Positions 18,436-26,576 of a stretch of DNA of 64,000 nt are shown here, piece by piece. The notes under the pieces were generated by a model. The model was given only the letters and a program-made list of their open reading frames with translations. It searched no databases and was not told where the DNA came from. The translations under genes and the position numbers were made by a program. The DNA is taken from contig JAKAHA010000004.1 of assembly GCA_021825445.1 (NCBI GenBank), forward strand, positions 1 through 64,000, read 5' to 3'. Position 1 is the stretch's first letter, and each line of letters opens with the position of its first letter. The DNA is from a bacterium. GTDB taxonomy: Bacteria; Patescibacteriota; Microgenomatia; UBA1406; GWC2-37-13.

Positions 18436-18439
18436 CAAA
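18411..18439 (+). repeat. 29-nt palindromic repeat, variant of the 7061 element
   Basis: It begins TGGATCCCC and ends GGGGATGACAAA, 7 bases after the 53-nt repeat. Its TGA serves as stop codon of the 17503 gene. Confidence 0.88.
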
Positions 18440-18467
18440 CATTAATTTGATAAAATAAGAATAAAGT

Positions 18468-19136
18468 ATGAGCAAGAAAACTGTTTTTATTACCGGAGCC
18501 GGGCGGGGAATTGGCGAGGCGATTTACAAAAAATTAAAAACAGAAAAATACAAAATAATCGCTCCCTCTCGAGATGAACTTGATCTCAATGATAATGTTT
18601 CAATATATCGATATATTGAAACACACAAAAATTTAAAAATAGATATTCTTATAAATAACGCCGGGGTAAATTTTCCCAGTTGGATTGATGAATTGACTGA
18701 TGACAATATTGATAAACATATGCAAATAAATCTTATAAGTCCCATCAAACTGATTCGAGCTTTTGTTCCATATATGAAAAAAAATCAGTGGGGGAAAATC
18801 ATAAATATTTCTTCAATTTTTGGAGTTGTTGCCCGAGGAAAGCAGACAATGTATTCGGCCACAAAACACGCCATAAACGGAGTAACAAAAGCCTTGGCAC
18901 TTGAACTTGGACCAAGCAATATTTTAGTCAACTCAGTTTGCCCAGGCTTTACCAATACCGATTTGGTAAAACGTAACCCTCCGGAAAAAAATGCACTGAT
19001 CGCCAAAGATATTCCCATGGGTAGATTTGCGCAGCCCGAGGAGATCGCAGAACTGGTCTCATTCTTAATTTCCGATAAAAATACTTATATCAACGGTCAA
19101 TGTTTAGTGATTGACGGTGGATTTACCTGCAGATAA
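18468..19136 (+). CDS. Short-chain dehydrogenase/reductase (FabG-like)
   Basis: A 222-residue classical SDR with TGAGRGIGEA, NNAG at about 64-67, and a Ser-Tyr-Lys triad in INISS and YSATK; the C-terminus has NSVCPGFTNT and INGQCLVIDGG. It is an NAD(P)-dependent oxidoreductase. In this operon it probably reduces a keto group on a sugar or on an acyl branch introduced by the ThDP enzymes, which would parallel the reduction step that completes yersiniose. The substrate is inferred. One base separates its stop from the next ATG. Confidence 0.85.
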   Translation: MSKKTVFITGAGRGIGEAIYKKLKTEKYKIIAPSRDELDLNDNVSIYRYIETHKNLKIDILINNAGVNFPSWIDELTDDNIDKHMQINLISPIKLIRAFVPYMKKNQWGKIINISSIFGVVARGKQTMYSATKHAINGVTKALALELGPSNILVNSVCPGFTNTDLVKRNPPEKNALIAKDIPMGRFAQPEEIAELVSFLISDKNTYINGQCLVIDGGFTCR

Positions 19137-19137
19137 T

Positions 19138-20220
19138 ATGGACAAACTAATTATCAAATCCCGTATTAGAGATTTTGACGTTGAGTTTGTTGATGATTTT
19201 TCTTTTGTAGATAAACTCCTTGATTTAAAAAACTATGTTGTCATCGTCGGGCAAACTGTTTACAAACATTATAAAAACACAATTTTTTCCCGTTTCCCCA
19301 AGGAGCAACTAATTATCATCAAACTTGATGAAAAAAGAAAAACTCTTGATACGGTCATGAAAATTTACAAAAAACTTCTTCCCCTTTCCTCAAAAAAAAA
19401 TCTTACTTTAATTTCTTTTGGAGGTGGGATCAATCAGGATGTGACCGGTTTTGTTGCCTCAACTCTTTATCGAGGTATCAATTGGGTATATATCCCAACA
19501 ACGCTCCTAGCTATGGCAGATAGTGCGATTGGTTTAAAAACTTCTCTGAATCACGAATCTTATAAAAACGTTTTGGGAACTTTTTATCCTCCTTCAAAAA
19601 TTTATATTTGTACTGATTTTTTAAAGACATTAAAAAAAACAGATTATCTAAGTGGAGTCGGAGAGATAATAAAATTTATGCTGATGAAAAAAAATCCTGT
19701 TAAAAATCTTGACGGATCAATAAATAAAATTGAAGAACTCAAACTAAACAATAATAAAAAATTTATCATAAACGTAATTAAGGAAAGTATTGAAATTAAA
19801 AAATCTTACATGGAGGGTGATGAATTTGATTTGGGAAAACGTAATCTTTTAAATTACGGACATGAACTTGGACACGCACTGGAGGCAACCTCAAATTTTG
19901 CCGTCCCTCATGGCATCGGCGTGATCATCGGAATCATTTTTGCTAATCTTGTCTCAGTGCATCGGGGTTGGATTGATGAAAAATTAAATAAAAAAATAAA
20001 TAGATTACTACTTCTACCAAATATAAAAACTATAAAACTAAAAAAAGAATATTTTAATTATGAAATAATTTTGGAAAAAATAAAAAAAGACAAAAAAAGA
20101 ATTTCTGATAAGTTACCACTCGTATTGCCAAAAAATAATTTTGAACTTGTAAAAATAATTGATTTGGATTTTGATGAATTTGGTACCACACTTCATAAAC
20201 TAATTAAGATTATCGTATAA
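19138..20220 (+). CDS. 3-dehydroquinate-synthase-like sugar phosphate cyclase
   Basis: About 360 residues from the ATG at 19138; an in-frame TTG at 19111 lies inside the previous gene and is less likely. Dehydroquinate synthase landmarks are kept: SFGGGINQDVTGFVAS, PTTLLAMADSAIGLK, a KNVLGTFYPP loop, DFLKTL, GVGEIIK and NYGHELGHALE, the last with metal-binding His. No other shikimate gene is nearby, and the next gene is an HpcH/HpaI aldolase. It may be a cyclase making a cyclitol or carbasugar-like unit rather than AroB, though AroB cannot be excluded. Confidence 0.78.
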   Translation: MDKLIIKSRIRDFDVEFVDDFSFVDKLLDLKNYVVIVGQTVYKHYKNTIFSRFPKEQLIIIKLDEKRKTLDTVMKIYKKLLPLSSKKNLTLISFGGGINQDVTGFVASTLYRGINWVYIPTTLLAMADSAIGLKTSLNHESYKNVLGTFYPPSKIYICTDFLKTLKKTDYLSGVGEIIKFMLMKKNPVKNLDGSINKIEELKLNNNKKFIINVIKESIEIKKSYMEGDEFDLGKRNLLNYGHELGHALEATSNFAVPHGIGVIIGIIFANLVSVHRGWIDEKLNKKINRLLLLPNIKTIKLKKEYFNYEIILEKIKKDKKRISDKLPLVLPKNNFELVKIIDLDFDEFGTTLHKLIKIIV

Positions 20221-20228
20221 TTGTTTCT

Positions 20229-20257
20229 TGTGTCATCCCCGTGAAAACGGGAATCCA
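20229..20257 (+). repeat. 29-nt palindromic repeat between genes
   Basis: TGTGTCATCCCCGTG, then AAAACGGGAATCCA. It is a member of the 7061/33430 family with two changed bases, in the 93-base gap between the cyclase-like gene and the aldolase gene. Confidence 0.85.
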
Positions 20258-20313
20258 TGCAGCGATAGCCTTTCCTATTGACATATTCAAAACAATATGT
20301 AAAAATATTGCCA

Positions 20314-21111
20314 ATGAATACGCTCGAATACAAAATGGTAGAACTTCTTCTCGACATGAAAAAAAACTACGGAGTCATCGATTTAAAAGCAGAATTTGAA
20401 GCCGAAGGATCACGAATTAATGAGTTAATGAGGCTTAAAGAAATTGCAAGCAATGCAGGACTCTCGATTGCTATGAAAATCGGAGGAGCTGAGGCAATTA
20501 CCGATATTTTTGAATCACAAAAAATCGGAGTCAGTGCCCTCGTTGCTCCAATGCTCGAAAGTCCATACGCACTTTCCAAATATCTGCTCGCACTTGAAAA
20601 ATATTTACCAAAAGATGCAAGAAAAAATATTAAATTTGTTGCCATGATTGAAACTATACAGGGATATAAAAATGTCGACGAAATGTTGGCTATCGATAAA
20701 AATAATTTTTTAAATATAATCAGTGTTGGAAGGGTTGATTTATCAGGGTCATTGGGTTTGCAACGTAATGAAGTAAATAATGACAAGATGTATCAGATAG
20801 TAGAAGATATTTTTACAAAAACTAAAAAAAGAAAATTAGAAACCGTCATGGGCGGAGGAATTGCAAAAGAGGCAATACCTTTTATCAAAAAACTTGTATC
20901 AAAAAAACTTCTTGATCGATACGAAACAAGAAAAATAATTTTTCATACCGACCCTCAGGCAACCGCCACTAAAATGGAAGAGGGGATAATCAAAGCAAAT
21001 TTATTTGAGCTGTTCTGGCTACAAAACAAAAAGAAATATTACACAAATATTGCCATGGAAGATGATTCCAGAATGGAAATGTTAATGTCCCGCATTTATA
21101 AAATAGATTAA
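20314..21111 (+). CDS. HpcH/HpaI aldolase/citrate lyase family protein
   Basis: About 265 residues from the ATG at 20314; a TTG at 20278 is an upstream alternative. GVIDLKAEFEAEGSR, AMKIGGAEAITDI, VAPMLESPYAL, VAMIETIQGY and SVGRVDLSGS follow the class II aldolase/CitE barrel, with the usual Arg, Glu and Asp metal-site residues. The family joins pyruvate, acetyl-CoA or PEP-type donors to aldehydes. Placed directly after a dehydroquinate-synthase-like gene and before a GT2 gene, it probably builds a surface sugar precursor; the substrate is unknown. Confidence 0.8.
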   Translation: MNTLEYKMVELLLDMKKNYGVIDLKAEFEAEGSRINELMRLKEIASNAGLSIAMKIGGAEAITDIFESQKIGVSALVAPMLESPYALSKYLLALEKYLPKDARKNIKFVAMIETIQGYKNVDEMLAIDKNNFLNIISVGRVDLSGSLGLQRNEVNNDKMYQIVEDIFTKTKKRKLETVMGGGIAKEAIPFIKKLVSKKLLDRYETRKIIFHTDPQATATKMEEGIIKANLFELFWLQNKKKYYTNIAMEDDSRMEMLMSRIYKID

Positions 21112-21112
21112 A

Positions 21113-22063
21113 ATGGCTACAAAAAAGAAAGTCCTCTCGATTGTTATTCCTACATATAATGAAGAAGAAAATATCCAATACGCATATAAAGAAACGGTCA
21201 AGGTAATGAAAACTATGCCTAAATATAATTATGAAATTATTTTTGTTGATAATTACAGCACTGACAATTCTCGAAAGATTATTAGGTCCATTACAAAAAA
21301 AGATAAAAAAACCACAGCGATATTTTTATCTAGAAATTTTACTTCGGAATATTCTTCACATGCTGCCATGAGACAAGCAACTGGTGATATTTTGACGATC
21401 CTTGACTGCGATCTTCAAGATCACCCGGAAGTTTTACCAAAATTTCTTAAAAAATTGGATGAAGGCTATCCGGTCGTCATTGGAGTCAGAAATGTCATCA
21501 ACGACACTTTCATAATGAAATATGTAAGAAAATTTTTTTATGTCATCTTTAAAAAAATGGCAAATATTGAGATGCCACTTAACGCTGGAACATTCTGTGT
21601 GCTTGATAGAAAAGTGCTTGATGTAATTATAGAATTACCTGAACGAAATCGTTTTTTCAGGGGTCTTAGAGCATGGGCAGGATTTAAAACGGCTTACGTT
21701 GAATATGAAAGAAGAGAAAGAAAATTTGGAAAGACAAAAAATTCACTACTGGATTATATTCGCGATGCCCAAAGAGGTTTGCTTGGATTTTCATTTATAC
21801 CATTGGATCTGATGTCGACTCTTGGATTCTTAATTACTTTTTTTTCTTTTGTTCTGGCAATTGGCTATCTTTCTTGGGTAATATTTTTTGGAAATCCGAT
21901 CAATGCCTCAATTCCAATCATGCTTTCGATATTTGTTTTCGGTGGGATACAAATGCTTGGAATCAGTATCGTCGGGAAATATATTCAAATTGTTTTTGAA
22001 GAGGTTAAACGCAGACCTTCGTACGTGATTGAGGAAATATTAAATAATCACAAAAAAAATTAA
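21113..22063 (+). CDS. GT2 glycosyltransferase, DPM1/GtrB-like, membrane anchored
   Basis: A 316-residue GT-A protein: SIVIPTYNEEENI, FVDNYSTDNS as the nucleotide loop (Asn in place of the second Asp), LDCDLQDHPE as the metal motif and two C-terminal membrane helices. It has the architecture of polyprenyl-phosphate sugar synthases. It starts one base after the aldolase stop and its end overlaps the convergent rfbG end by 4 bases. Together with the 9986 protein it brackets the branched-sugar gene set. Confidence 0.85.
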   Translation: MATKKKVLSIVIPTYNEEENIQYAYKETVKVMKTMPKYNYEIIFVDNYSTDNSRKIIRSITKKDKKTTAIFLSRNFTSEYSSHAAMRQATGDILTILDCDLQDHPEVLPKFLKKLDEGYPVVIGVRNVINDTFIMKYVRKFFYVIFKKMANIEMPLNAGTFCVLDRKVLDVIIELPERNRFFRGLRAWAGFKTAYVEYERRERKFGKTKNSLLDYIRDAQRGLLGFSFIPLDLMSTLGFLITFFSFVLAIGYLSWVIFFGNPINASIPIMLSIFVFGGIQMLGISIVGKYIQIVFEEVKRRPSYVIEEILNNHKKN

Positions 22064-23007
22064 TTTCTATACCACTTCAATATTTTCTCCGCTGTTGATT
22101 TAACGTTTTCCTTTGGTTTCCAGCCAAGCAACTTTTTTATTTTTGTATAATCGAGCGACTGATAGGGAATTTCGTTTTTAGCGTTATTTAAAATTTTAAA
22201 TTTTATTTTTTTACCTAAAACTTTTTCTACTTGTTTAATTACATCGATAACTGTTAGTGTGTCGTCAGAACCAAAATTAAAAGCCTCACCTTTTACTTTT
22301 TCTATATTTTGTGCAAGTAATAAATAGCCTGCAACAACATCTTTGACGTATAAATAATCGCGAACATACTTACCATTACTCCTAATTTTTAATTCTGAAT
22401 TTTTAATTATTGAATTCATAATCCCGGGAATAATTCTTGAAAAATTTAGATCACCTTCACCATAAATATTTCCAAAACGAGTAATGACTACCGGAATTTT
22501 ATAAGTTTTATAGTAAGTTGAACTTAATAAGTCGGTGACGGATTTTGAAGTGTCGTACGGATGATCTCCTGATAGAGGATCGGTTTCAATATATTTCTGT
22601 TTCTTTAATTTTCCGTAACTTTTGTCAGAAGAAGCGACAATCACTCCCTTTATCCTGGAATTTGTTCTTACTGCCTCGAGTATATTGATCGTACTGACAA
22701 TATTATTTTCAAGAGTGTACTTTGGGTCTTTATAGGCATCCTCAACCAGTGCTTGGGCAGCCAGATGAAAGATTAACTCAATTTTATATTTTTTAATCAG
22801 GTTTAAGAGTTTTTTGTAATCACAGATATCCTGTTTTATCAAAACACATTTTTTATCTTTATTACGCTTTAGATATGACTTTTTATTAAATAAAATATCA
22901 ACAACGACAACATTGGCTTTCTGATTAATCAATTCTTCAACCAGGTGTCCGCCAACAAAACCAGCTCCACCTGTGACTAAGACATTCTTATTTTCTAAAC
23001 TGAACAT
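22060..23007 (-). CDS. rfbG: CDP-glucose 4,6-dehydratase
   Basis: A 315-residue extended SDR. VTGGAGFVGGHL binds NAD, HLAAQALVEDAYKDP and VASSDKSYG match the CDP-glucose dehydratase subfamily, and the active-site dyad is PYDTSK (YxxxK). It converts CDP-glucose to CDP-4-keto-6-deoxyglucose, the RfbH substrate. It is transcribed with rfbF upstream, with a 154-base spacer rich in hairpins. The assignment rests on the HLAAQALV and SDK motifs plus the neighbouring cytidylyltransferase. Confidence 0.88.
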   Translation of the reverse strand: MFSLENKNVLVTGGAGFVGGHLVEELINQKANVVVVDILFNKKSYLKRNKDKKCVLIKQDICDYKKLLNLIKKYKIELIFHLAAQALVEDAYKDPKYTLENNIVSTINILEAVRTNSRIKGVIVASSDKSYGKLKKQKYIETDPLSGDHPYDTSKSVTDLLSSTYYKTYKIPVVITRFGNIYGEGDLNFSRIIPGIMNSIIKNSELKIRSNGKYVRDYLYVKDVVAGYLLLAQNIEKVKGEAFNFGSDDTLTVIDVIKQVEKVLGKKIKFKILNNAKNEIPYQSLDYTKIKKLLGWKPKENVKSTAEKILKWYRN

Positions 23008-23024
23008 AATAAAAAGTAATTATA

Positions 23025-23128
23025 GACTGGTTCCGACTTAGTCGGGAGACAGTCAATAATAAACTGATGTAAAAGTGGGACGCTTAATTTTTTTCGACTT
23101 GGGAGTCCCCGAAAAGGGGAAGGTTCCC
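23025..23128. repeat. Two hairpins between rfbF and rfbG
   Basis: First hairpin 23025-23054: inner CCGAC-TTA-GTCGG with outer GACTG/CAGTC arms. Second hairpin 23101-23128: CCCC-GAAA-AGGGG core with GGGA/TCCC flanks. No T-run follows, so these look like repeat-family palindromes or processing sites in the rfbF-rfbG transcript rather than terminators. Confidence 0.7.
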
Positions 23129-23161
23129 ACGGAGAAATAAAATTTAGTGTCACACTTTTAA

Positions 23162-23941
23162 TTAACGCCAAACTTTCCAAGGTGCATTTCCTTTTTTCCA
23201 CATCTTATTTAAATCTTCAACTTCTTTATAAGTATCCATACAAAACCAAAAACCGTCATGTTTTTTTGCTGATAATTCTCTTTCGCTACTTAGTTTTTTT
23301 AAAGCTGGATGTTCGGTTTCTCCTGGTTTTAGATAATTAAAAACTCGCCTATCAAAAACCATATATCCACCGTTTACCCAATCATTTAAAATCGGCTTTT
23401 CAACAAATTTATTAACTAAATTTTTTTTGTCAATATTTACTAATCCATATTTTGATCTCGGATGGACTAATGTTATCGTCCCGATGGTTTTTTGTTTTTT
23501 GTGAAATTTGACTAGAGCATCAATATCTAAGTCTGTAACACCATCTCCATAGGTAACCATAAAATATTTATCTTTTTCTGGAATATATTTTTTACATCTT
23601 AGAATTCTTTCTCCAGGCAATGTATCAACACCAGTGTTGACAAACGTTATTTTAAAATTATCAATTTCTTGACGGTCATCAAGATAAAACTTTGTCTTGT
23701 GATGGCGAGTTTCCAATGAAAAATCTGAGGTAAAAGCTTTTTGATTAAGAAAAAAATCTTTTATGTAGTCGGCTTTATAACCGAGCGCAAGGATAAATTC
23801 GTTATAACCGTAGGAGGCATAAATCTTCATTATGTGCCACAAGACTGGTTGACTACCGACGTAAACCATTGGTTTTGGTTTATATTCCGTTTCCTCTTTA
23901 AGCCTCGTGCCCGTCCCACCACAGAGAATGATTACCTTCAT
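23162..23941 (-). CDS. rfbF: Glucose-1-phosphate cytidylyltransferase
   Basis: A 259-residue nucleotidyltransferase: the N-terminal LCGGTGTRLKEETEYKPKPM signature loop, FMVTYGDGVTDLDI with catalytic Asp, GYMVFDRRVF and a C-terminal FWFCMDTYKEVEDLNKMW. These are hallmarks of RfbF rather than RmlA. It makes CDP-glucose from CTP and glucose 1-phosphate, the entry step of the CDP-3,6-dideoxyhexose pathway. It is divergent from the DUF2142 gene at 23976. Confidence 0.92.
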   Translation of the reverse strand: MKVIILCGGTGTRLKEETEYKPKPMVYVGSQPVLWHIMKIYASYGYNEFILALGYKADYIKDFFLNQKAFTSDFSLETRHHKTKFYLDDRQEIDNFKITFVNTGVDTLPGERILRCKKYIPEKDKYFMVTYGDGVTDLDIDALVKFHKKQKTIGTITLVHPRSKYGLVNIDKKNLVNKFVEKPILNDWVNGGYMVFDRRVFNYLKPGETEHPALKKLSSERELSAKKHDGFWFCMDTYKEVEDLNKMWKKGNAPWKVWR

Positions 23942-23975
23942 ATGATGTTATTATATAATAAATACGTCGATTTTT

Positions 23976-25361
23976 ATGAATAAAACTTTTTTAAAATTAG
24001 TTCTTTTCTTGCTAATCCCTTTTCAACTTTTTATCTTCACCTTTCTGGTTCCTCCTTTTCAAAAACCCGATGAGCAACCGCACTTTGAAAAATCATTACT
24101 CTTCAGCAAGGGTTATATATTTTGTGATAAAAAAATCAACAACATAGTCAAACTTGAAAAAAAATATGTCGATTTGATAAAAACTCCATATCTTGATTTA
24201 CTAACTCATGGAAAATCAAAACTACCAACGAAAGTATTTTTAAAAGATTTATTTGCTAACAATCAGTCAAATACGCTAGTTGATTTTAATGTCGATCAAC
24301 TTTGTAGTTTTCCAGTAATTTCTTATCTACCTCAAGCATTTACTTTAATAATATTGACCTTGGTAAATATTAATCCAATCCAATCAATTTATTTTGTTCG
24401 CTTAGCTATGGGTGTACTTTGTTACTTTTGGTTTTTATATCTTTATAAAAAAATTAATCATCACTATAAATTAATTCTTCTTTTTACTTTTACCTTGCCG
24501 ATGACGTTACATCAAGTTTCGTCGTTTAGTTATGACGCATTGCATATTATGTTTGGGTTGACGTTTTTTGTGTTGTTGATAAACACATGGATTCCCGCAG
24601 GAGCCTGCCCTCGACTCCGATCGGGGGCGGGAATGACACAAACAACAAAAAAATATTTTAATCTTTTTTCTATTCTCTTTTTATTCCTTGCCAGTAAAAA
24701 AATTGGTTATGAAACATTTTTTTTATTTCTTTTTTTGATTCCAATTGAAGTAAAACCGATGATAATGTCGAGCTTAGTTTTTATACCTTTTTATATTTTG
24801 TCAAAACTCACCGGGTCTTTTGATTTACAGGCCTCCTTAACTAATACTGCTATAAATCCTTTGCAACAAATAAATTTCTTAATCTCAAACCCGCTGAATA
24901 TTTTTAGTATCTTGATATCCACTTCTATCAATAGATTTCCTTTTTATCTGCAAAGCTTAATTGGAATTTTTGGCTGGCTTGAATATGGGCTGGATCCGGT
25001 GTCATATATTCTTTACGGTTTGTTTTTTATTTATGTTATCGTAGAGACAAGGCATGCCTTGTCTCTACATAAAAACAAAACAATATTATTATTTGCCATA
25101 TTGATTTTTTCCTACATTTTTATTATTCTATTGGCTTTTGTTTTTAATACATCACCGGGAACGCAGATTGCTCATGGAGTCCAGGGAAGATACTTTATTC
25201 CATTTGTACCATTTATCATATTGCTAATTACACAGTTTACGCAGAAAATAAAATTTCCGAAACTAAAAATTAGCAAGTGGATACTAAATATTATTTATAT
25301 TTCCACAATCTTGTACCTAACATCAGCAACTTTTTGGAGTGTTTACAATAGATATTATTGA
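23976..25361 (+). CDS. DUF2142-family polytopic membrane protein with two in-frame palindromic insertions
   Basis: A 461-residue membrane protein with about ten hydrophobic segments. The first loop has FLVPPFQKPDEQPHFEKS, the signature of DUF2142, a family related to membrane glycosyltransferases. Two palindromic elements sit in loops and are translated: a 53-nt element at 24588-24640 and a perfect 28-nt palindrome at 25041-25068. The reading frame stays open across both. The catalytic role is unknown; by analogy it would use a lipid-linked sugar. It converges on the 25365 gene. Confidence 0.72.
   Translation: MNKTFLKLVLFLLIPFQLFIFTFLVPPFQKPDEQPHFEKSLLFSKGYIFCDKKINNIVKLEKKYVDLIKTPYLDLLTHGKSKLPTKVFLKDLFANNQSNTLVDFNVDQLCSFPVISYLPQAFTLIILTLVNINPIQSIYFVRLAMGVLCYFWFLYLYKKINHHYKLILLFTFTLPMTLHQVSSFSYDALHIMFGLTFFVLLINTWIPAGACPRLRSGAGMTQTTKKYFNLFSILFLFLASKKIGYETFFLFLFLIPIEVKPMIMSSLVFIPFYILSKLTGSFDLQASLTNTAINPLQQINFLISNPLNIFSILISTSINRFPFYLQSLIGIFGWLEYGLDPVSYILYGLFFIYVIVETRHALSLHKNKTILLFAILIFSYIFIILLAFVFNTSPGTQIAHGVQGRYFIPFVPFIILLITQFTQKIKFPKLKISKWILNIIYISTILYLTSATFWSVYNRYY
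24588..24640 (-). repeat. 53-nt palindromic repeat inside the DUF2142 gene
   Basis: Exact reverse complement of 18351-18403. It adds about 18 residues (TWIPAGACPRLRSGAGMT) in a loop between hydrophobic segments. Confidence 0.92.
25041..25068. repeat. Perfect 28-nt palindrome inside the DUF2142 gene
   Basis: Half-site GTAGAGACAAGGCA followed by its exact reverse complement, with no spacer. Translated in frame as VETRHALSLH within a loop. Confidence 0.92.
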
Positions 25362-25364
25362 ATC

Positions 25365-26576
25365 TTACAACCAACACAATAGCAGTGATATTGCTGATCG
25401 AGCTTCGTTGGTAAACCAGCCATTTTTTTGCACAAGTTTTTGAATTTGTGCCAAATTTAACCAATACCCCTGTAATTTAGTATTTGCCTTTCCAACATCA
25501 ATAATTCTATATTTAGTTACATCTTTAAAAAATCTTCCACCTTCATCAGACTGCAGGACGGATTTGATTACTTTTGCCGTCGGACAATTTATTACAGCAG
25601 GTGATAGTTCGGCATTATTGTAAAGACCGGGTTCATGAATAATTTCAAAATAAAAATGCAAAACACCGTCAACCCTTCCGCAAATCAGATCAACTTTAGC
25701 TTCATTATAACTATCGATGATCGGCTGATCCCACTCGGGTACTTCACGACTTTTGGCAATTATTTTTATATATCTTATTTTAAATAATTTTTTTTCTAGA
25801 GAATCTATACCAAAATCTGTAATTTTCCAATTTGGCAATTGATCTAATGAGATGATTTTATTTATATATTTTTTTCGTCGCATTATAGTGATTTCTTTTT
25901 TCATCTTTTTAAATTCAGCATTTTCAGTTTTTTGTTCATACGAAAATAATAGTTCATTGGAGAAATTTGTATTATGACTAGTGAATGGGGTATGGTTAAC
26001 TAACTTCCCCCACATACTACAAACAAGAACTGATCTGGCATCAGTATTGACAATATAATTTGCTGATAATAAATTTAATAACGTATCGACAGGTATCCAC
26101 CTGTGAGAGTCTGGCAATTTTAATGACTCCGAATAAAAAGCTAAAATATTTCGATTATGTTTTTTATAAAATCTTGTCCCTTGTTCACTTTGTAACGTGC
26201 TATTGATAATACGTGGATGTTCTTTTGTAAATAGATGTGAAAAAGGCGGTTCTTTTCCACCATGGATCATTAGAGAATTACTTTCTGTTGCCTGGCATGT
26301 TGGAGCCAGTTGAATAATATGCGAGTTTCCAGGTTCAATTTTTGCCTGAACCAAAATTTCATTTTTTTGTTTTGTTTTTCTTATCAAAAACCCCAATGTG
26401 CCAATTTCACGCTGATCAATAAACGGCTGATTAGCTAAACCAATTATTTTAAAAAATCGTCCGGATTTGTGGACGATCTTGCCTTTTTTAAAACACCAAA
26501 AACGACTTTTAGAAAGGGGAATCCATTCTAGATGAAAATTGGATTTTTTAATGAGAGTTGAAAACCAGTTATTCAT
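25365..26576 (-). CDS. NDP-hexose 2,3-dehydratase family protein
   Basis: A 403-residue protein made of two tandem homologous halves of about 200 residues, each with W-I/V-P-x-x-x-L, a HKSGRFF or GRFFKD-type block and an ILVQAKIEPGN or DLICGRVDGV segment. EPGNSHIIQLAPTCQAT and SLMIHGGKEPPF in the first half match the dTDP-4-keto-6-deoxyglucose 2,3-dehydratases of 2,6-dideoxysugar pathways (EvaA/TylX3/SpnO type). It would remove the C2 hydroxyl of a 4-keto sugar nucleotide. Its end overlaps the following gene's start region by 8 bases on the same strand. Confidence 0.82.
   Translation of the reverse strand: MNNWFSTLIKKSNFHLEWIPLSKSRFWCFKKGKIVHKSGRFFKIIGLANQPFIDQREIGTLGFLIRKTKQKNEILVQAKIEPGNSHIIQLAPTCQATESNSLMIHGGKEPPFSHLFTKEHPRIINSTLQSEQGTRFYKKHNRNILAFYSESLKLPDSHRWIPVDTLLNLLSANYIVNTDARSVLVCSMWGKLVNHTPFTSHNTNFSNELLFSYEQKTENAEFKKMKKEITIMRRKKYINKIISLDQLPNWKITDFGIDSLEKKLFKIRYIKIIAKSREVPEWDQPIIDSYNEAKVDLICGRVDGVLHFYFEIIHEPGLYNNAELSPAVINCPTAKVIKSVLQSDEGGRFFKDVTKYRIIDVGKANTKLQGYWLNLAQIQKLVQKNGWFTNEARSAISLLLCWL

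Noticed and set aside
20367-20786. 139-codon minus-strand open frame
   Set aside because: Antisense to the HpcH/HpaI aldolase, whose motifs cover the whole region.
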